Positions 1 through 11,937 of a stretch of DNA of 64,000 nt are shown here, in pieces (the stretch's first letter is position 1; the number at the start of each line of letters is the position of its first letter). The stretch spans positions 18,597,824 through 18,661,823 of the forward strand of contig OZ024733.1 in assembly GCA_964016875.1 (NCBI GenBank). The letters are read 5' to 3'. The notes beneath the pieces are model-generated. The model saw only the letters and a list, made by a program, of their open reading frames with translations, did no database searches and had not been told where the DNA came from. This stretch comes from Fallopia convolvulus (Eukaryota; Streptophyta; Magnoliopsida; Caryophyllales; Polygonaceae). Both the position numbers and the translations under genes were made by a program.

Positions 1-1388
1 CTTATATATAATAAAGGAAATTGTTATATACATAAATCCCTTTATAACAACGTCGTTACTTAGGGTAAGATTTTGACAGCATAACGTCCTGTTTTTGGTA
101 CTTTCTTATAAATGAAAAGTGTTCAAATATCATATGTACATGGTGTTAAATTCTCGGAATTTAATATGGACCAACGGAACGTATAAAGGGGTCAAAAGTT
201 CGTTACCAAACGTTGACGTTATGGAACTTCGAGACGTCGGTCCAAGAACGGATTGATCATTGGTCCGACAGAGGCTCCAAAAGGTCCGACAGAGGCTCCT
301 AAAGGTCAACGACGGGCAACGTAACGACTCCTAAAGGTCCGACATAGGCTCCAAAAACAAGTACGGTGCCGTTTACGGTGGCTATTCGCGTGGCCTTCGC
401 CGGTGGCCTCGTGATCTAGCATCTCGGTGGCTGAGCGGAGCGGACCGACATGGCGGCGTGACCAAGAGGGCGGTGGTAGTTGCTAATGGTGTTGGTGCAC
501 TCGAACGGAGGCCGGAGCTAGTGGCCTGCCTGGCTTGCGTTCGGACGAAGGCGAGAAAAACAAGAAATTGAACGGAGGGAGTTTTGAACAGAAGTGGAGT
601 CCACGTTGGAAAGTGTTCTCATAAATTGAAAGTGAGCACACAAAAATTGGGTGGGATTAATTAGCTTTCCGCTGAGGAAAGATCAACTCACACATATATT
701 TAGTGAATTTGTACGTGGTGTGCGCAAGTAGTATTCTACTACTTACAAGTAAAAATTATGGATAGACATTTGAGATTTAGATAACAAATTGAACTTGGCA
801 ACAAGTTCCAATATAATATGTAACTTGCAAGACAAACAAATGGATATATAGGATTTCACTTAATCGGTACGAGTATATCCAGATTGGAATGGGACATGTA
901 TTCGGGCGGTAAAATTATACACCCCGGATTATAATACTCTTTTTATAGAAACGGTCTTAAAAATTATGTAGACTAATAAAATCAACTCGAATGATTTTAT
1001 CTTGCTACTTTCAATTTTAAAGCTTCCGTTTTAGAATATATCCTTAACGGGTACATAATTAATTAAGCGGATCTCACCCGATCAACGTACTTCTTTAATG
1101 GAAGTAATCCCAAAAATTATATAGGTTAATAAAATCAGTTCCAATGATTTATTCTGTCACCCATAATTTTCTAGGAACAATTTCCATTAATCTGATCATA
1201 TTAGTAACGAGATTGATTTAACATGGTCTTGGAAAGATGCCCGAAAAAGTTCCAAAAATATCCATAAAAACTATAGATATTACACCGGCAAGATTTGGAG
1301 CGATCGTACCATACGTAAACTTTTCCAAACTACGATTAATTTTTTTTCCAAATCAATGTTTAGATTTTCTAACTAACGTTTATTTCCT
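1..1388. other. Non-genic stretch with short degenerate repeats
   Basis: I see no coding region here. Three near-copies of a 17-bp motif (ggtccgacagaggctcc) lie at 262-278, 283-299 and 336-352. A segment of about 40 bp near 958-1000 recurs in diverged form near 1112-1150, about 153 bp further on, which could be the remains of a tandem satellite or an old LTR. Neither boundaries nor family could be assigned. Confidence 0.4.
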
Positions 1389-2045
1389 CTTTTAGTATCT
1401 TGAGGTCGATAGGGTGTGGTCTAGGAACTTGGACCCTATAGACGGGTTTCGACAGTATATGCATGGAGGATCCGATTCTTGGTAGGGCATCGCCCAGCGG
1501 AGCGGTCTCACCGGGCTGATCGGCCTGATTTATGGCAAGACGGACCACATTCTCATCTATGCATTTCGGGAGCATTGGTATCCCGAGACCAACACCTTCC
1601 ACTTCCCGTGGGGCGAGATGACCATCACTCTCCATGATATGCACCATATTTTCGGGGTGCCTATCAATGGAGACGCTCTTATACCCCCGATGATGCATTT
1701 GCGACCCAGGCTCGTATGGCGGAGATGCTGGATCTCGATCCACAGACCGCACACGCGTGGAGGACACGGGCCCTGTCAGAAGCTATCGCAGCTATTCTAT
1801 CGGAGATGTTTAGGGGGGTCCGGGCCGCGCCCCGAGAGACCTTTGCCACATTGTTTCTATGGTAGTTTCTCGGGATGACTTGTTTCGTCGACAAGTCCGG
1901 GAATGCGATCAAGACGTGGATATTGACGGGTGGATACGCATGGGGTACATGTTTATTTGGGGGGCTGTTTTGTGAGCTCGGGATGACGTCACGCGCCAAA
2001 GCAACGTGATTCTCGGGTTGCGCTCTTATTTTGAGGGTACGTGCT
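1389..2045 (+). pseudogene. Plant mobile domain (PMD), N-terminal half, broken
   Basis: The frame opening near 1525 reads through the motif REHWYPET, then FHFPWGEMTITLHD and FGVPINGD, which is the hallmark N-terminal block of the plant mobile domain (PF10536, 'aminotransferase-like, plant mobile domain'). The natural reading changes frame near 1680 (continuing with an acidic helix containing ARMAEMLDLDPQTAHAW), meets a TAG near 1861, and resumes in another frame with FVDKSGN and GYAWGTCLFGGLFCELG, which matches the later PMD block. PMD proteins occur in the MAIN/MAIL family and, far more often, in Mutator-like and Gypsy transposons. The C-terminal half of a PMD lies on the same strand at 6440-7176, so this may be the 5' end of one gene interrupted by the Ulp1 block. 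The frame breaks make it a pseudogene; family assignment is strong. Confidence 0.75.
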
Positions 2046-2100
2046 CCGGCTTTTTTATTTCATTTTTCCAATTTGGTTGGGTTCAATATCTTAATGAGTA

Positions 2101-4072
2101 TTGATTCAGACATGGATCATGAATTATTTCGAGCACACTCGGAGTCAGATTGACTTGGCTATGGAGGCACTAGATGATCGTCGTGCAGCCGCACGACAGA
2201 CTGGAGATCGAGCCCCCAACCAAGACGTGAGCAGATTGGAGGCGATGCGGCAGCTTCTAGACACGGTCTGGTCCAAGCATGACTAAACCCAATGAACAAA
2301 CTGATGTTGCACAGGACATCTCGTCTGATGTAGATGATGATGAGGTATGTTATAAACTTTACTCACGGATACAACATCCACAACATTATTTTATACACGA
2401 TTTTCAGTCATATATACATGTTTATAATGCTTATATACATGAAATGTGCCTAGATTTCTGATCATTTAGCTTTCTTGCACTGAATACATGTCTGGAATGC
2501 ATTATATACAGGTTTGAAATGTATATATACATATCTGGAAGGCATATATACATGTCTGAATTGCATTACATACATGATTTGAATGCATATGTACTCGTAA
2601 TTATGCTATATATACAATAATTGTTTGACATATACAATGGTTTTGTATGTTATTGTATAATCAGGACTTGTACATATCGCTTGGGCAAGATTTCAAAGAT
2701 TTTTTACGTCTTGTGGTTCGTATAGCCGACAAGTCTATGAAGGTCCGTCAGAATAGGTTCTCCATTGCCATTTCGGAAGCCACTAAGAGTGTGTTGGGAG
2801 CAACTTCTGGAGCATTGACTCAGGTCAACATAATTCTGATTGTTTTGTTGTAGATACATTTTTCATACATACATATACATGATTTGTGTGTTGTGTATAC
2901 ATGTCGATGCTCCAACCCAATTTCAAAAGGCTTGCCAAGGTGGCGTTGATAACTCTTGGACTGATGCAGAGCTCGAGCAGGTCATGGTGGACTACGAGAA
3001 TGCTTTAAAGCGGCGAGAGACTCTGGTGGACACAAGTTTTCCGGACCTGTTTGGGCTTATCACAGTTGATCTCCCTCCAACTCCACGTGTTGTCTTTCTA
3101 GAACCAGAACATAACGAAGATGGTGGTATTCAAGATGATATTCAGGTTAAGTCTACATTCCTGATATTCAATTATTCATGTTAGTTTCATCACATACAAT
3201 AAAGTTGTTAATTTTTTTCAGAGAAATAAAGTTGTTGTTTGATTGGATTATTCAGGAAAATCTTGACAATTTGGATGGGCTTGAACGAGAAAACCCTGAT
3301 GTCAGTGGTGGTGAGACGAGCTTGCACGAGAAAAACAAAGAGGTATATTATAATCTTTACTCTCATTATATATTCAAGTATACAAGTTTGTTAGTTCCAT
3401 ATACATGTTTGAAATGCATATATACATAAAGTGTTCACAGGATTCAGATCTGTTAGCTTTTGTGCATCATTGGTTTGGAATGCATATATACATTATGGTT
3501 CAGTGAGTACAGTTTTATGATCTGTTGGAATGCATATGTACAGTTTTGTAATGCATATATACATATTTTGAATGCATATATACATGTTTAGAACTAATGT
3601 GTTTTGTAGCCTTGGTCCTTATTAACAGTATAACAATGTTTTATTTTTTTGTATACACATCACACCTCTTCTCGTGCAGAGGGCATCAATTTGGCTGACC
3701 AGGTGATGCAAGACGTCGTTCACCACGATGATGTCGATGTATGTTATACTCATGTATACATGAACTCACGTATTTAATTATGATATTGTTCATGTGTACA
3801 GGTGAATCAGATCGTTGAGAACATTGTTCAAGACGTGGTGGCTAGCAAATATGTCCCAATGACCAAAGATGGAGAAGAAGCCGAGAAGTTGGACGAATAT
3901 CCAAAGGAGCCACCCAAGGTCGCATCTGCTCCTTCCAGGGTCGAGCCACCCAAGGTCGCAGCTGATCCTTCCAAGGTCGAGCAACCCAAGGTCGCAGCTG
4001 CTCCTTCTAAGGCCAAGTGAAAGGATCCCAAAGTCATTCAAAAACCGGTAAGCGTCAGGAGAAGCCAAAGAA
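2101..4072 (+). pseudogene. Variable N-terminal exons preceding the Ulp1 protease
   Basis: A chain of short open segments is joined by plausible introns. Open segments lie near 2101-2345 (acidic end DVDDDE, donor gtatgt), 2660-2825, 2905-3145, 3255-3342 (donor gtatat), 3680-3738 (donor gtatgt) and 3802-4018. Several donors share the start gtatRttata, which suggests that exon-intron units were duplicated. The segment at 3899-4017 encodes three tandem 12-residue repeats of the type E-P/Q-PKVA-x-x-PS-K/R-V/A followed by a stop. Composition is charged and low in complexity, as in the linker that precedes Ulp1 domains in plant transposon proteins. No known domain was recognised. I infer that these exons belong upstream of the protease exons starting at 4560, but the exact splicing, and whether the TGA at 4018 is skipped by splicing, is uncertain. 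Confidence 0.45.
2385..2650. repeat. Intronic tatacatg-type microsatellite
   Basis: Near-regular copies of a gaatgcatatatacatg-like motif at roughly 25-35 bp spacing fill this intron. The same motif family recurs in the introns around 3385-3600 and 4260-4490, so it has spread between introns of the same pseudogene. Confidence 0.6.
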
Positions 4073-4559
4073 TTAAGAAGTAATGGACATCAAAGTTATT
4101 GTTTTTGACTATAAGTTGTAATCGACTTTAATATGTTATTTCACATTCCATGGTAAAACCGTATGTAATCGGCACTTAATTACAAATATGTGTCTCGTAC
4201 ACTAAACTTTTTAATTCATTGATGGTAGACTAATTGTTAAAACTTTTAAGTCAATATCTAAGTTCATTATTCATCTCAGCAGGGTTATACATAACTTTAG
4301 TCGTAATATACATTATTTTACTCGTAATATACACAGTCGTAGCATACATACACATAACATAATTATATACGCGTATAAATGTTCGAATTATATATTTCAT
4401 TATAAATAGAACAATGTTGATGTATACATGATTGATTCGTAACATATATAGTTATGGCAGCTTACATATACATGATTTATTGAGTGTATACATATGGTTA
4501 CGTTATTTTTAATTAATTAATATATTAAACTATATTATATATTCCTCTTATTTTAACAG

Positions 4560-5941
4560 GGAATAGACGACTCTCACGATTTCGTTACCCCGATGCATAG
4601 AGATAAAGAGTTGGGTAAAAGGGTATCAAAACCATCCGATGTTGATAAAAGCCCTTATTATGAGAGAATACTAGATCCTACGGGGAGGCCGAACACAGAA
4701 CAAAATAATTTAATGATGTACCTTAACGTAAAGTGTACGGACAAGTAAGTATATAATTATATTTTAATTGAATATATGTTATATTAATTTTTGCATATTA
4801 TAATTGTTTTCATGTGCAATAACAGTGAGATTGTATATTTCAACAATGACATACCATATATTGGAGAAGAATTCAAATCACTGTATTACAGAGACCAACT
4901 TGTGACGATTTCAATAATCGACCTGTGGTGTACCCTCTTGAACAGGGGCGAAGGGAAAAGGTGTTCATCGTCTCCTAATAGGCTATTCGTGTATCCATCG
5001 ACAACTGTGAGTATCTTATTACAATATACAAGTATCGATGATATATATACTTAAATTCACCGTGTATATACATTACGGCAGTGTTTATATTTTTACATGT
5101 TAAAGTGACTAGTGAATTTTATTGCAGGTGTATTCTGTAGTCAATTGTGGTGACAAAGAGTTCCAAGATTCATATGTCCAGTTCAAAGAAGGAATGGACA
5201 TGGTGTTGTCTTCTGAATACACTACCGTTACACTCGTCGATGTAGATCTTGTAAGCATCCTTCATCATATCAATGTTGTATATTTATCTGATATACACAC
5301 ATGTACATACTCCTGATATGTCCCATTTTAACATGCATGAAAACCTAGGTCTTCTTCCTCATGCTTGTCCACAACCATTACTACGCAGTTTGCTATAACT
5401 TCATGAACGAGTCTATTGAGATCATAGACAATTCGTTACTGGGAGATGCTGACCCGAAGGGAAAATATGGTGGCGTCGTCCCTACACTGGTATGTAATGA
5501 TGTTTTAAGTGATTATCCAAATGATATTGAATTTTAAATAAATTAATTTATTATATACAAACGAATGTAATGATTTAAAATGCCTTTATACACAGACTAG
5601 CATGTTTGTCGAGTATATGCGAGACATGGGTATACATGCACGTGCTAGTATATTCGAGCGGATGGAAGCAACTGTGTTAAAGATGAAGTGGCGAACTGAA
5701 AAGAATAAGACAGATTGTGGTATATTCTTGATGCGTCATTTGGAAACGTACAAGGGGGAAGAGTTGAGGAGATGGGATGCTGGATTCAATCATGGCGTTA
5801 AGAACACAGTGTTTGCATTACGTTGGAAATACAGTCATGCAATTCTCTCATGCTACCTTAATTAGAGGTGGCCTGAACTGAAGAAAAATGCGCGTAGAAA
5901 TGCTACTGAGATGGCTACTAGAAAGAAGTCTAATAAAGCAA
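4560..5941 (+). pseudogene. Ulp1-type (peptidase C48) SUMO-protease-like domain, transposon-borne
   Basis: Five exons can be joined in frame: about 4560-4744, 4826-5006, 5128-5250, 5350-5490 and 5596-5865. The C48 catalytic elements appear in the right order: the His in HNHYYAVCYNF (exon 4), the Asp in IEIIDNS (exon 4), and the Cys in DCGIFLMRHLE (exon 5). Splice sites are canonical (for example ttaacag/GG, attgcag/GTG, cacag/ACT). Family members remove SUMO or related modifiers from proteins in the nucleus; transposon-borne copies are known from Mutator-like elements of the Kaonashi/KUP type. A TAG at 5863-5865 is followed in frame by a basic tail (RWPELKKNARR and onward) ending at 5944, so the original C terminus may have been longer. 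All catalytic residues remain, so decay is mild in this part. It lies between two halves of a PMD gene. Confidence 0.72.
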
Positions 5942-5944
5942 AAT

Positions 5945-6340
5945 AATATAGATTTGAACATATGTCGTTTCTTTTTGGTATTAGCATTGATACACTCAAT
6001 TATTGAACACCGTCAGTTTTTTGTTATGCTTTCAAATAGTTGTTACTCAAGTCTGGTAATGATATAACACTTCATCCCCTTTTGTTTCATTATAACCAGT
6101 TTACATGATGAGTGCGTATGTATATATATTTTATTTTCCTGTATATACCAAATAACACAATGATACCACAAATTGTTAGTATGAAAACCAAGTATTTTCA
6201 AATAGGAATTATGTACATGCAACATGTCATTATGTACATGACCATTATTGGATATCCAAACGTCTTATACGAATTTTTAACTACATATACATTTCATAGC
6301 TTTGTGTATACATCATGGGATCATTATGTACACTATATAT
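5945..6340. other. Spacer between Ulp1 and PMD parts
   Basis: AT-rich spacer with scattered tatacat and atgtacatg motifs resembling the introns to the left. The open frame here (6112-6432) has no recognisable domain and biased composition, so I do not call a gene. Confidence 0.4.
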
Positions 6341-6439
6341 TACAGTATTCAGACAGAGTAGAGGAGGTTAGACTTCGAAATCAACCTGACGTACATTCTG
6401 TTTCTGGTGTTGTAAAAAAGTGCGTCGATTGATGCTTCG

Positions 6440-7176
6440 TATTCCGCTTTGCAAATTCGATGGATGTCGTGGGGTGTTGAGCTAGATTTTGATGGCGCGT
6501 ACCGGGTGTCTCGCTATAGGGGCGTTCTGGTACTTGGGATCATACAGGAGGCGTACCATCCAAAGAGGGCATTGCGCCAGTTTAGTCGCATCCAGACCAT
6601 CCCTCCTCCACCATTGCAGCCTTCGGTTCTGGTCCGACATGCGACCATTCAGAACCGCCCATACACGATTATATATGATCCGGCGGATCATCATTGGGCA
6701 CAGTGTATGGAGCACCTGATCGAGTTGGATGTGCGGTGTGCCGAGTATGCATGGCAGGTGGAGGAGGGCTACTTGGCATGGTTTAGGGCCCGATCTCACG
6801 TGTACGTGGACCCGACTTCAGCGCACCAGGATGACCCTCGTCCTCCTGTGCCTCACCCGATACCGGCCATTTCTGACAAGATGGTAAGAACTTATTATTT
6901 TTCAGTTGTATGTTTAAGTTGTTATTTGAGTGCACAAACTAATATTACTTGGTTTTAATTGCGCAGAGGGTGCAGCATTCAGCGGGATATGCCCGGAGCC
7001 AGCTACTACAGATGCCGCATGATCATCCGGCTGCGCAGCATCTGAGGCACATGCTCAGTATCCTAGATTTTGACGCACCGCCTCCCCCAGCCATGCCCAC
7101 CCGAGCCCGACTCTTTCTAGAATCAGTGGAAGAGCGCGACAATGGCAGCGGCACCTCGCATGAGCGCCAAACTTAG
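6440..7176 (+). pseudogene. Plant mobile domain (PMD), C-terminal half
   Basis: The open frame carries EAYHPKRALRQFSRIQTIPPPP, which matches the conserved block of the plant mobile domain (usually xYHxPxRVxRQFGxxQxIP), and later YLAWFRARSHVYV, the typical end of the domain. A GT donor after KM near 6882 and an AG acceptor near 6966 join it to a second exon (6967-7176) ending ERQT-stop, a Pro/Arg-rich tail. The N-terminal blocks of the domain are absent here but are found on the same strand at 1.4-2.0 kb. Either one PMD gene was split by about 4.4 kb containing the Ulp1 gene, or two PMD copies were each truncated. The function of transposon PMDs is not settled. Confidence 0.7.
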
Positions 7177-7181
7177 ATGTT

Positions 7182-7560
7182 TTCATATTTGACATACATT
7201 ACTACTTTATGTATCTATTTTGGATGGTTATGATGATTTTGGATTGTTGATATGATTTCACATTATTACTCTCTATTTCGGATGTTTTGGGTGATTTCAT
7301 TTCGGATTTTATAGACTACTTTAATATCTATGTATGTATGTATATGATTGCAATGGAGATGTTCGGATTTAGGCATTGCCTTGACAACTTCGTTGTTTCC
7401 AAAACGACAAACTTACAAATAACTTCATAAAAATGGAAAAGCATCACTTGCTTCAAACTCGATGACGCTTACAAGCAACTTACTGAAAAAATAAAAAAAA
7501 AACAACAATAATTAAGAATACATGAATGCGATCTAGTAGTATGAATTCACTAAACCACAA
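7182..7560. other. 3' flank of PMD gene, no gene seen
   Basis: AT-rich sequence with repeated ggat/tttcggat words, probably the 3' untranslated region and terminator area of the PMD gene. I see no further coding sequence. Confidence 0.35.
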
Positions 7561-7569
7561 CATTAATTC

Positions 7570-7710
7570 TTAGGCGAAAGATCATTAATCGCTCGAATCT
7601 CCGCACCTTCGAGCAAGCGAAGCTGCAAAGTCTTTTCTTTGGCATAAATGCGATCTGTTATATCGTTGTCGTTCAAGAAAAAGCGGCAAAATCCTGGTGG
7701 TGCTCCATAG
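7570..7710 (-). pseudogene. Short coding remnant, possibly GRF zinc-finger tail
   Basis: On the minus strand, about 45 codons read GFCRFFLNDND and then a helical segment with LQLRLLEGAEIRAIN, ending in a stop (TAA). The pattern G-x-C-x-FF followed by an acidic stretch and a helix is reminiscent of the end of plant GRF-type zinc-finger proteins carried by transposons, but the N-terminal cysteines are not visible in the same frame. Treat as a weak remnant associated with the neighbouring Mutator-like genes. Confidence 0.3.
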
Positions 7711-8058
7711 CTAGATTGGCTCCAGGATATGATGATGTTTTTTTATTGATGCTCCTGGTAACACGGTCCATTCCGTCTTTTTCTCCGTAACCCCACGGAC
7801 GTGCACAATGGAGAAGTTGATGAAGGGTGGAGCAAAGGGGTAGGTTCGTGATGAACACGCTTTCCTTTGAGCCATCGGCGTGCCGAGTATGAAATTATGG
7901 TTTCGGTTTGAGGATTAGGGTTGATAGAGAGTGGAGCAACAATGGAGAAGGTTGAAGTCTCATTTTATGCTTGGAATTTGCTCAAAATTTGAGGTGTGCA
8001 TGCATAAGTCTTGTCATCATAAAAGCTGTTGGTATACTGTTATCATAAGCATGCGCGG

Positions 8059-8240
8059 AACTGGTAAAAATGGAATTATCCAGGCCGAAAGGGGGAGCAA
8101 AAGCCGCGCAATGGGCGTTCGAGGCTCCACGAAAGGGCCCTTTGCGGAGCTCGAAGGCCCATTTCATGGAGCCTCGAAGGCCCGATGTGCGGCTTCTGCT
8201 CCCCTTTTCGCCCAACTGTGTAATTCCATTTTTACCAGTT
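8059..8240. repeat. 182-bp near-palindromic fold-back (hairpin) sequence
   Basis: The left arm starts aactggtaaaaatggaatta at 8059 and the right arm ends with its exact complement at 8240. The arms of about 85-90 bp stay complementary through the GC-rich centre with scattered mismatches, apart from a small imperfect region after the first 20 bp. A transcript would fold into a long hairpin. It could be a fold-back MITE or an inverted duplication giving small RNAs. It lies in the gap between the PMD gene and the MULE transposase. No target duplication was found. Confidence 0.8.
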
Positions 8241-8522
8241 TCGTCGCTCAAACATCGTATTACATGTCTTGCTCCATATATGTATTTAACCTTATAATTG
8301 ATATAGTTGAAGAAGAGACGGTGCTCTTCGTCCCCTCTAGGGGGGGGTTATTAAAATTAAGATAAGTTGAGCTTAGTAGTCCTCAAACAGGGGAAAGCTC
8401 GACCCCTTACATCGAAACATCCTAAAAAAGTTCATAAATCCCCTAAAACGGGGCATGTAATACAAGAAATATGAAAACATGTTCTTCTTAATAAAATACA
8501 TATATCCCATAACAAGACTATC

Positions 8523-11500
8523 CTAACCAAATGTCTCCAGATCCCGACCCATGTCCCTTCGGCAAGTCTTCCAATGGTCAATCCTCGGGGTAAGAGCGTC
8601 GAGCCAGTAATCGGCGCTGAGGTTGTGAAATTGACGCCATGCATGAGGAGGTGGGGGGATAGGCGCATTCTCCGTCAGCCATACCTGAAAAGAAATGCTA
8701 TGTCACATATAATGAAGAATGATCTACAAAAACAAACAACTTCATAAAAAAGTGATTACAAATTTCTCACCGATATGAAGTGGTCATGTCGACCAACGTG
8801 GGCGATATCAACGACTGGTGGCGGTATCCCATGTCCTTGATTGTTCCTTAAAATCCTCAATGGTAAACACGTGTGGGAGCCTCGATCCCTCGATAAGAAA
8901 ACAGGTGGCACTTGATAAAAAGTAGAAAACACAAGGTCGTGTAGCGACATTTCTAGCCAGTATCTATTCGAGCAAGGAGACTCCGCATGGCCGATCTGCT
9001 CCAAGAACTCATCAAATGATGTAAGGCCCCTAGTGAATAAGACTTCATACATATCTCTGTTCCACATCAATTCTGCCTGAAGCTCCCATCGAATACTGTA
9101 ATACTCCTCCTATTGCCTCCCCAATACGCAAGCAAGGGACCGAAATCCACAATGATCGTCTCCCATCACGTCTCTAGCATCATTAATGAACGGAAATACA
9201 AAACTATCCACATTACCCATGCCCAAGTTAACCCCACACCATTTGACGCTTGTCGGGGGGCCACGGTGGCTTCCATCGGCCGGGGTAGCGGTGCTAGGAG
9301 ACGCGGCCGCAACTGGAGGTGTATCAACTCCAACTCTGGTCCCTTTCTTATTCCTAGATCCTTTAGGTCGTCCGCGTGGTCGGGATGGCGCCGATGTATT
9401 TGCTTTGCTCCCACTGTCGTTGTCTTTCCGTCTTTGTTGCTTCCTCTCGTACTCTTCCATTACGTGCTCAAGGTGTGTTTTCTCCCGGGTGGTTGAATAC
9501 TTGTTGGCTCCATCTGGCGTCTCGTAAGGTATCGGCTCAATAAGGTTTGTGTCTTCAAGATGCTTTGAATCTTTGAACACTGATGTGATCTGCAAAAACT
9601 GGTCTCTAGGCATCTGACCGCTATTTCGTAGAGCCACCATTTCGTCCCACATTGCGTCTTGAATGGTCATCGCTAAGGCCATCCCATTCGATTTGTTTCC
9701 AAAAAGGATGTATCTCCTCCAGCTCGATGGGTACTTTATTCATGATAGCGTGTGCAACTCGATGCTTGCATGGAAGACCGTGATATTCCCTCCAAAAGTA
9801 GTCGTGGCACTCCATCTCGATTGTACCCTGCGTCAACTCAACAATAATATCATAATACATGTCTAACAACTTACCTAGGCATTGCCTTGAAATGTGTCCG
9901 CGTATAGGACGGAACAACGCTCTGAACTTTTCTGCCAGTAGTCTGTATTTTGTTGGTTTCCGTATTCTGGTTCTCTCAATTGCTGTCATCAAACTGTTGG
10001 TTTGATTCCATCTGGATGTGAATCCTTAGTATCACGGAGTTGAAGCCTCCTCGAGATGAATCCAATATCTTTTTCAACACAGCGTGCATACCTTCGACCC
10101 TAAAAAACACATTTCAAAGTTTAAATATTGAACGAATACACTTTCTAATATTCAAACTGAATTGAAATGCTAAAAATGAAATTACCTATTGGTGGTTCTC
10201 ATCTGAAAGTGGAGTGTATGATCAGTCCAAGCACGAACTATGTTCTTCTTGTATGGATTAAGCCACACCTTCTCCACGTATGCAATAAGTGTTGGTCGCC
10301 ATCTTCTATTCAATTCTACATACCTTTCTTCAAATGTCTCCTCTGTGGTGGACGAAAATAGCACCCAACATGCGTTTGCAAACCCGAGTGACAACTCATG
10401 TGGATTTTCAGCTTTGGCAAACACCTTTAGGCCGTACGCTAGGATTTTGTGTCTAATGTGCACCCAACACAACAAATGTTGTACTCCGCCCCCAAATACT
10501 TGACTTATCGCCTTGATTAGAGCCTGCTCGCGATCTGTCATGATTGCATTGACCTGGACTCCAAGCTCGTCGTACATGCCTTTCAATTGAGTTAACACCC
10601 ACCTATAACTACCGACATCTTCGTTTGACATAAATACAAACCCGATGCTGAATGTATTTCCGATGCAAGTAAAGCCAACCATCTCCAATAAAGGCATGGC
10701 GTACCTAGCATAACAAGTTGTTTTAAACATTTATATTGGAAAAATACTAATCAAGTCGATTACAGATTAAAATAACATACCTATTGGTCTTGTATGTGGA
10801 GTCCATAATGACGACATAGGGAAACATCTTCAGCATGCGCAGACTCGTGGGGTGCATAAAAAACAAGGCATTCATAACATCAGAACCCCTTACCCGTCTT
10901 GGACGGGCAATGTATCCTCGGTCTTTCAAGAACTTTAAAGACCATTGTGTCACCGTCAGTTCTCCGTAATCCTCAAGCATTAACTTCTCCCTCATATTGC
11001 AGATTTGTCTAATTAAGGTCACATTTCCCGGGTACCTTGACCTCAACTCTTGAAGTACCATCTTCGGGATGGCTAGATATAGGAACTTCTCTTTCACAAA
11101 CTCCTTCTGCTCAGCTGTCAATCGGCCCACATATGGATGAGCTAACAGACTAGTGGGGAGGCGATGATTGTGTTGTTCGCACTTTACCTTTAAGACCCAT
11201 CAATTTTTTTTCCTTTATTCGGACCCCATTCAATTCAAACGGACATCCACACTTCTTGGTCGGAATATCGGTAAGTGGCTTATAAATGCTCCTATTTTCC
11301 GGTCCGGGCAACACTCTCTTGCCACACCTATATCTACCGGCTAGGTCACAAGTGAGTATGACCGTGTTTGGATTTGAGGTTTTTATGACTAGTACAAAAT
11401 TCTTCGAAACTGTAGTTTGTCTAGCCCAATCAAGCATTTCTCTTCGTTCACTCCACAACCCATCGTAGTGGAAAGCAATAGAAAAATCTATTCCGACAAC

Positions 11501-11808
11501 CTATGATTTCAAAATATAAAAACAAAATATTATAAATTACACTATCCTAATTTTCAATATACTAAATTCGTAAATTCCACTATCCTAAAAAAAAATATTT
11601 GGATTTGATGTTTTTATCCTAAAAACATAATATTATAGATTACTTTGAAAAATACTTGTTCTGGCTCGCTTGATGCATCGGAATCGGTTCCGTACTCTTC
11701 TCCCCGTACACCTTCCTCATCCTCGCCTATGAAACTATCGATTGACGACGAATCTTCCTCCTCAGGATGATAATCGCTCGATGATGTATCTTCTTCTCCT
11801 GACGACAT
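8523..11808 (-). pseudogene. Mutator-like (FAR1-type) transposase with C-terminal OTU protease domain
   Basis: Read on the minus strand from ATG 11808. An acidic Ser-rich start (MSSGEEDTSSSD) is followed, after an intron, by a FAR1-type DNA-binding region (exon from 11500; SERREMLDWAR and a GCPF motif). The MULE transposase core comes next, with MDSTYKTNR split by an intron (10705-10780) before YAMPLLEMVG, then TDREQALIKA and CWVHIRHKI. A second intron (10100-10185) splits TTNR from VEGMHAVLKK. A SWIM-like region (CHDYFWREYHGLPCKH) follows, then an AT-hook-like stretch (RPRGRPKGSRNKKG). The OTU domain has its Asp-Cys pair in DDHCGFRS and its His in HDHF, with a last exon at 8523-8684. Frameshifts near 11200, 10005 and 9675 and an in-frame TAG at 9110-9112 show it is dead. 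OTU domains cleave ubiquitin chains; their role in transposition is unknown. Confidence 0.85.
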
Positions 11809-11860
11809 TTTTAAGCAATGATGTGGAATGAAGGTATGCCTAATATGAGAATCGAAATAG

Positions 11861-11871
11861 GTATTTATAGG
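11861..11871 (-). promoter_or_regulatory. TATA box of the MULE transposase
   Basis: On the minus strand the sequence reads cctataaatacc about 55 bp upstream of the presumed transposase start at 11808. The spacing and consensus fit a plant TATA box, and this supports starting the gene at MSSGEED rather than further upstream. Confidence 0.5.
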
Positions 11872-11937
11872 ACCTTTTTTTACCGTTTGATTTCCGTGCA
11901 ACGAGGGCTCGTGCCAGTCCAACAGTTACTTTGCAGA

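Noticed and set aside
7931..8365. 144-codon open frame over the fold-back sequence
   Set aside because: It spans both arms of the inverted repeat, so its peptide is a by-product of the hairpin; no domain.
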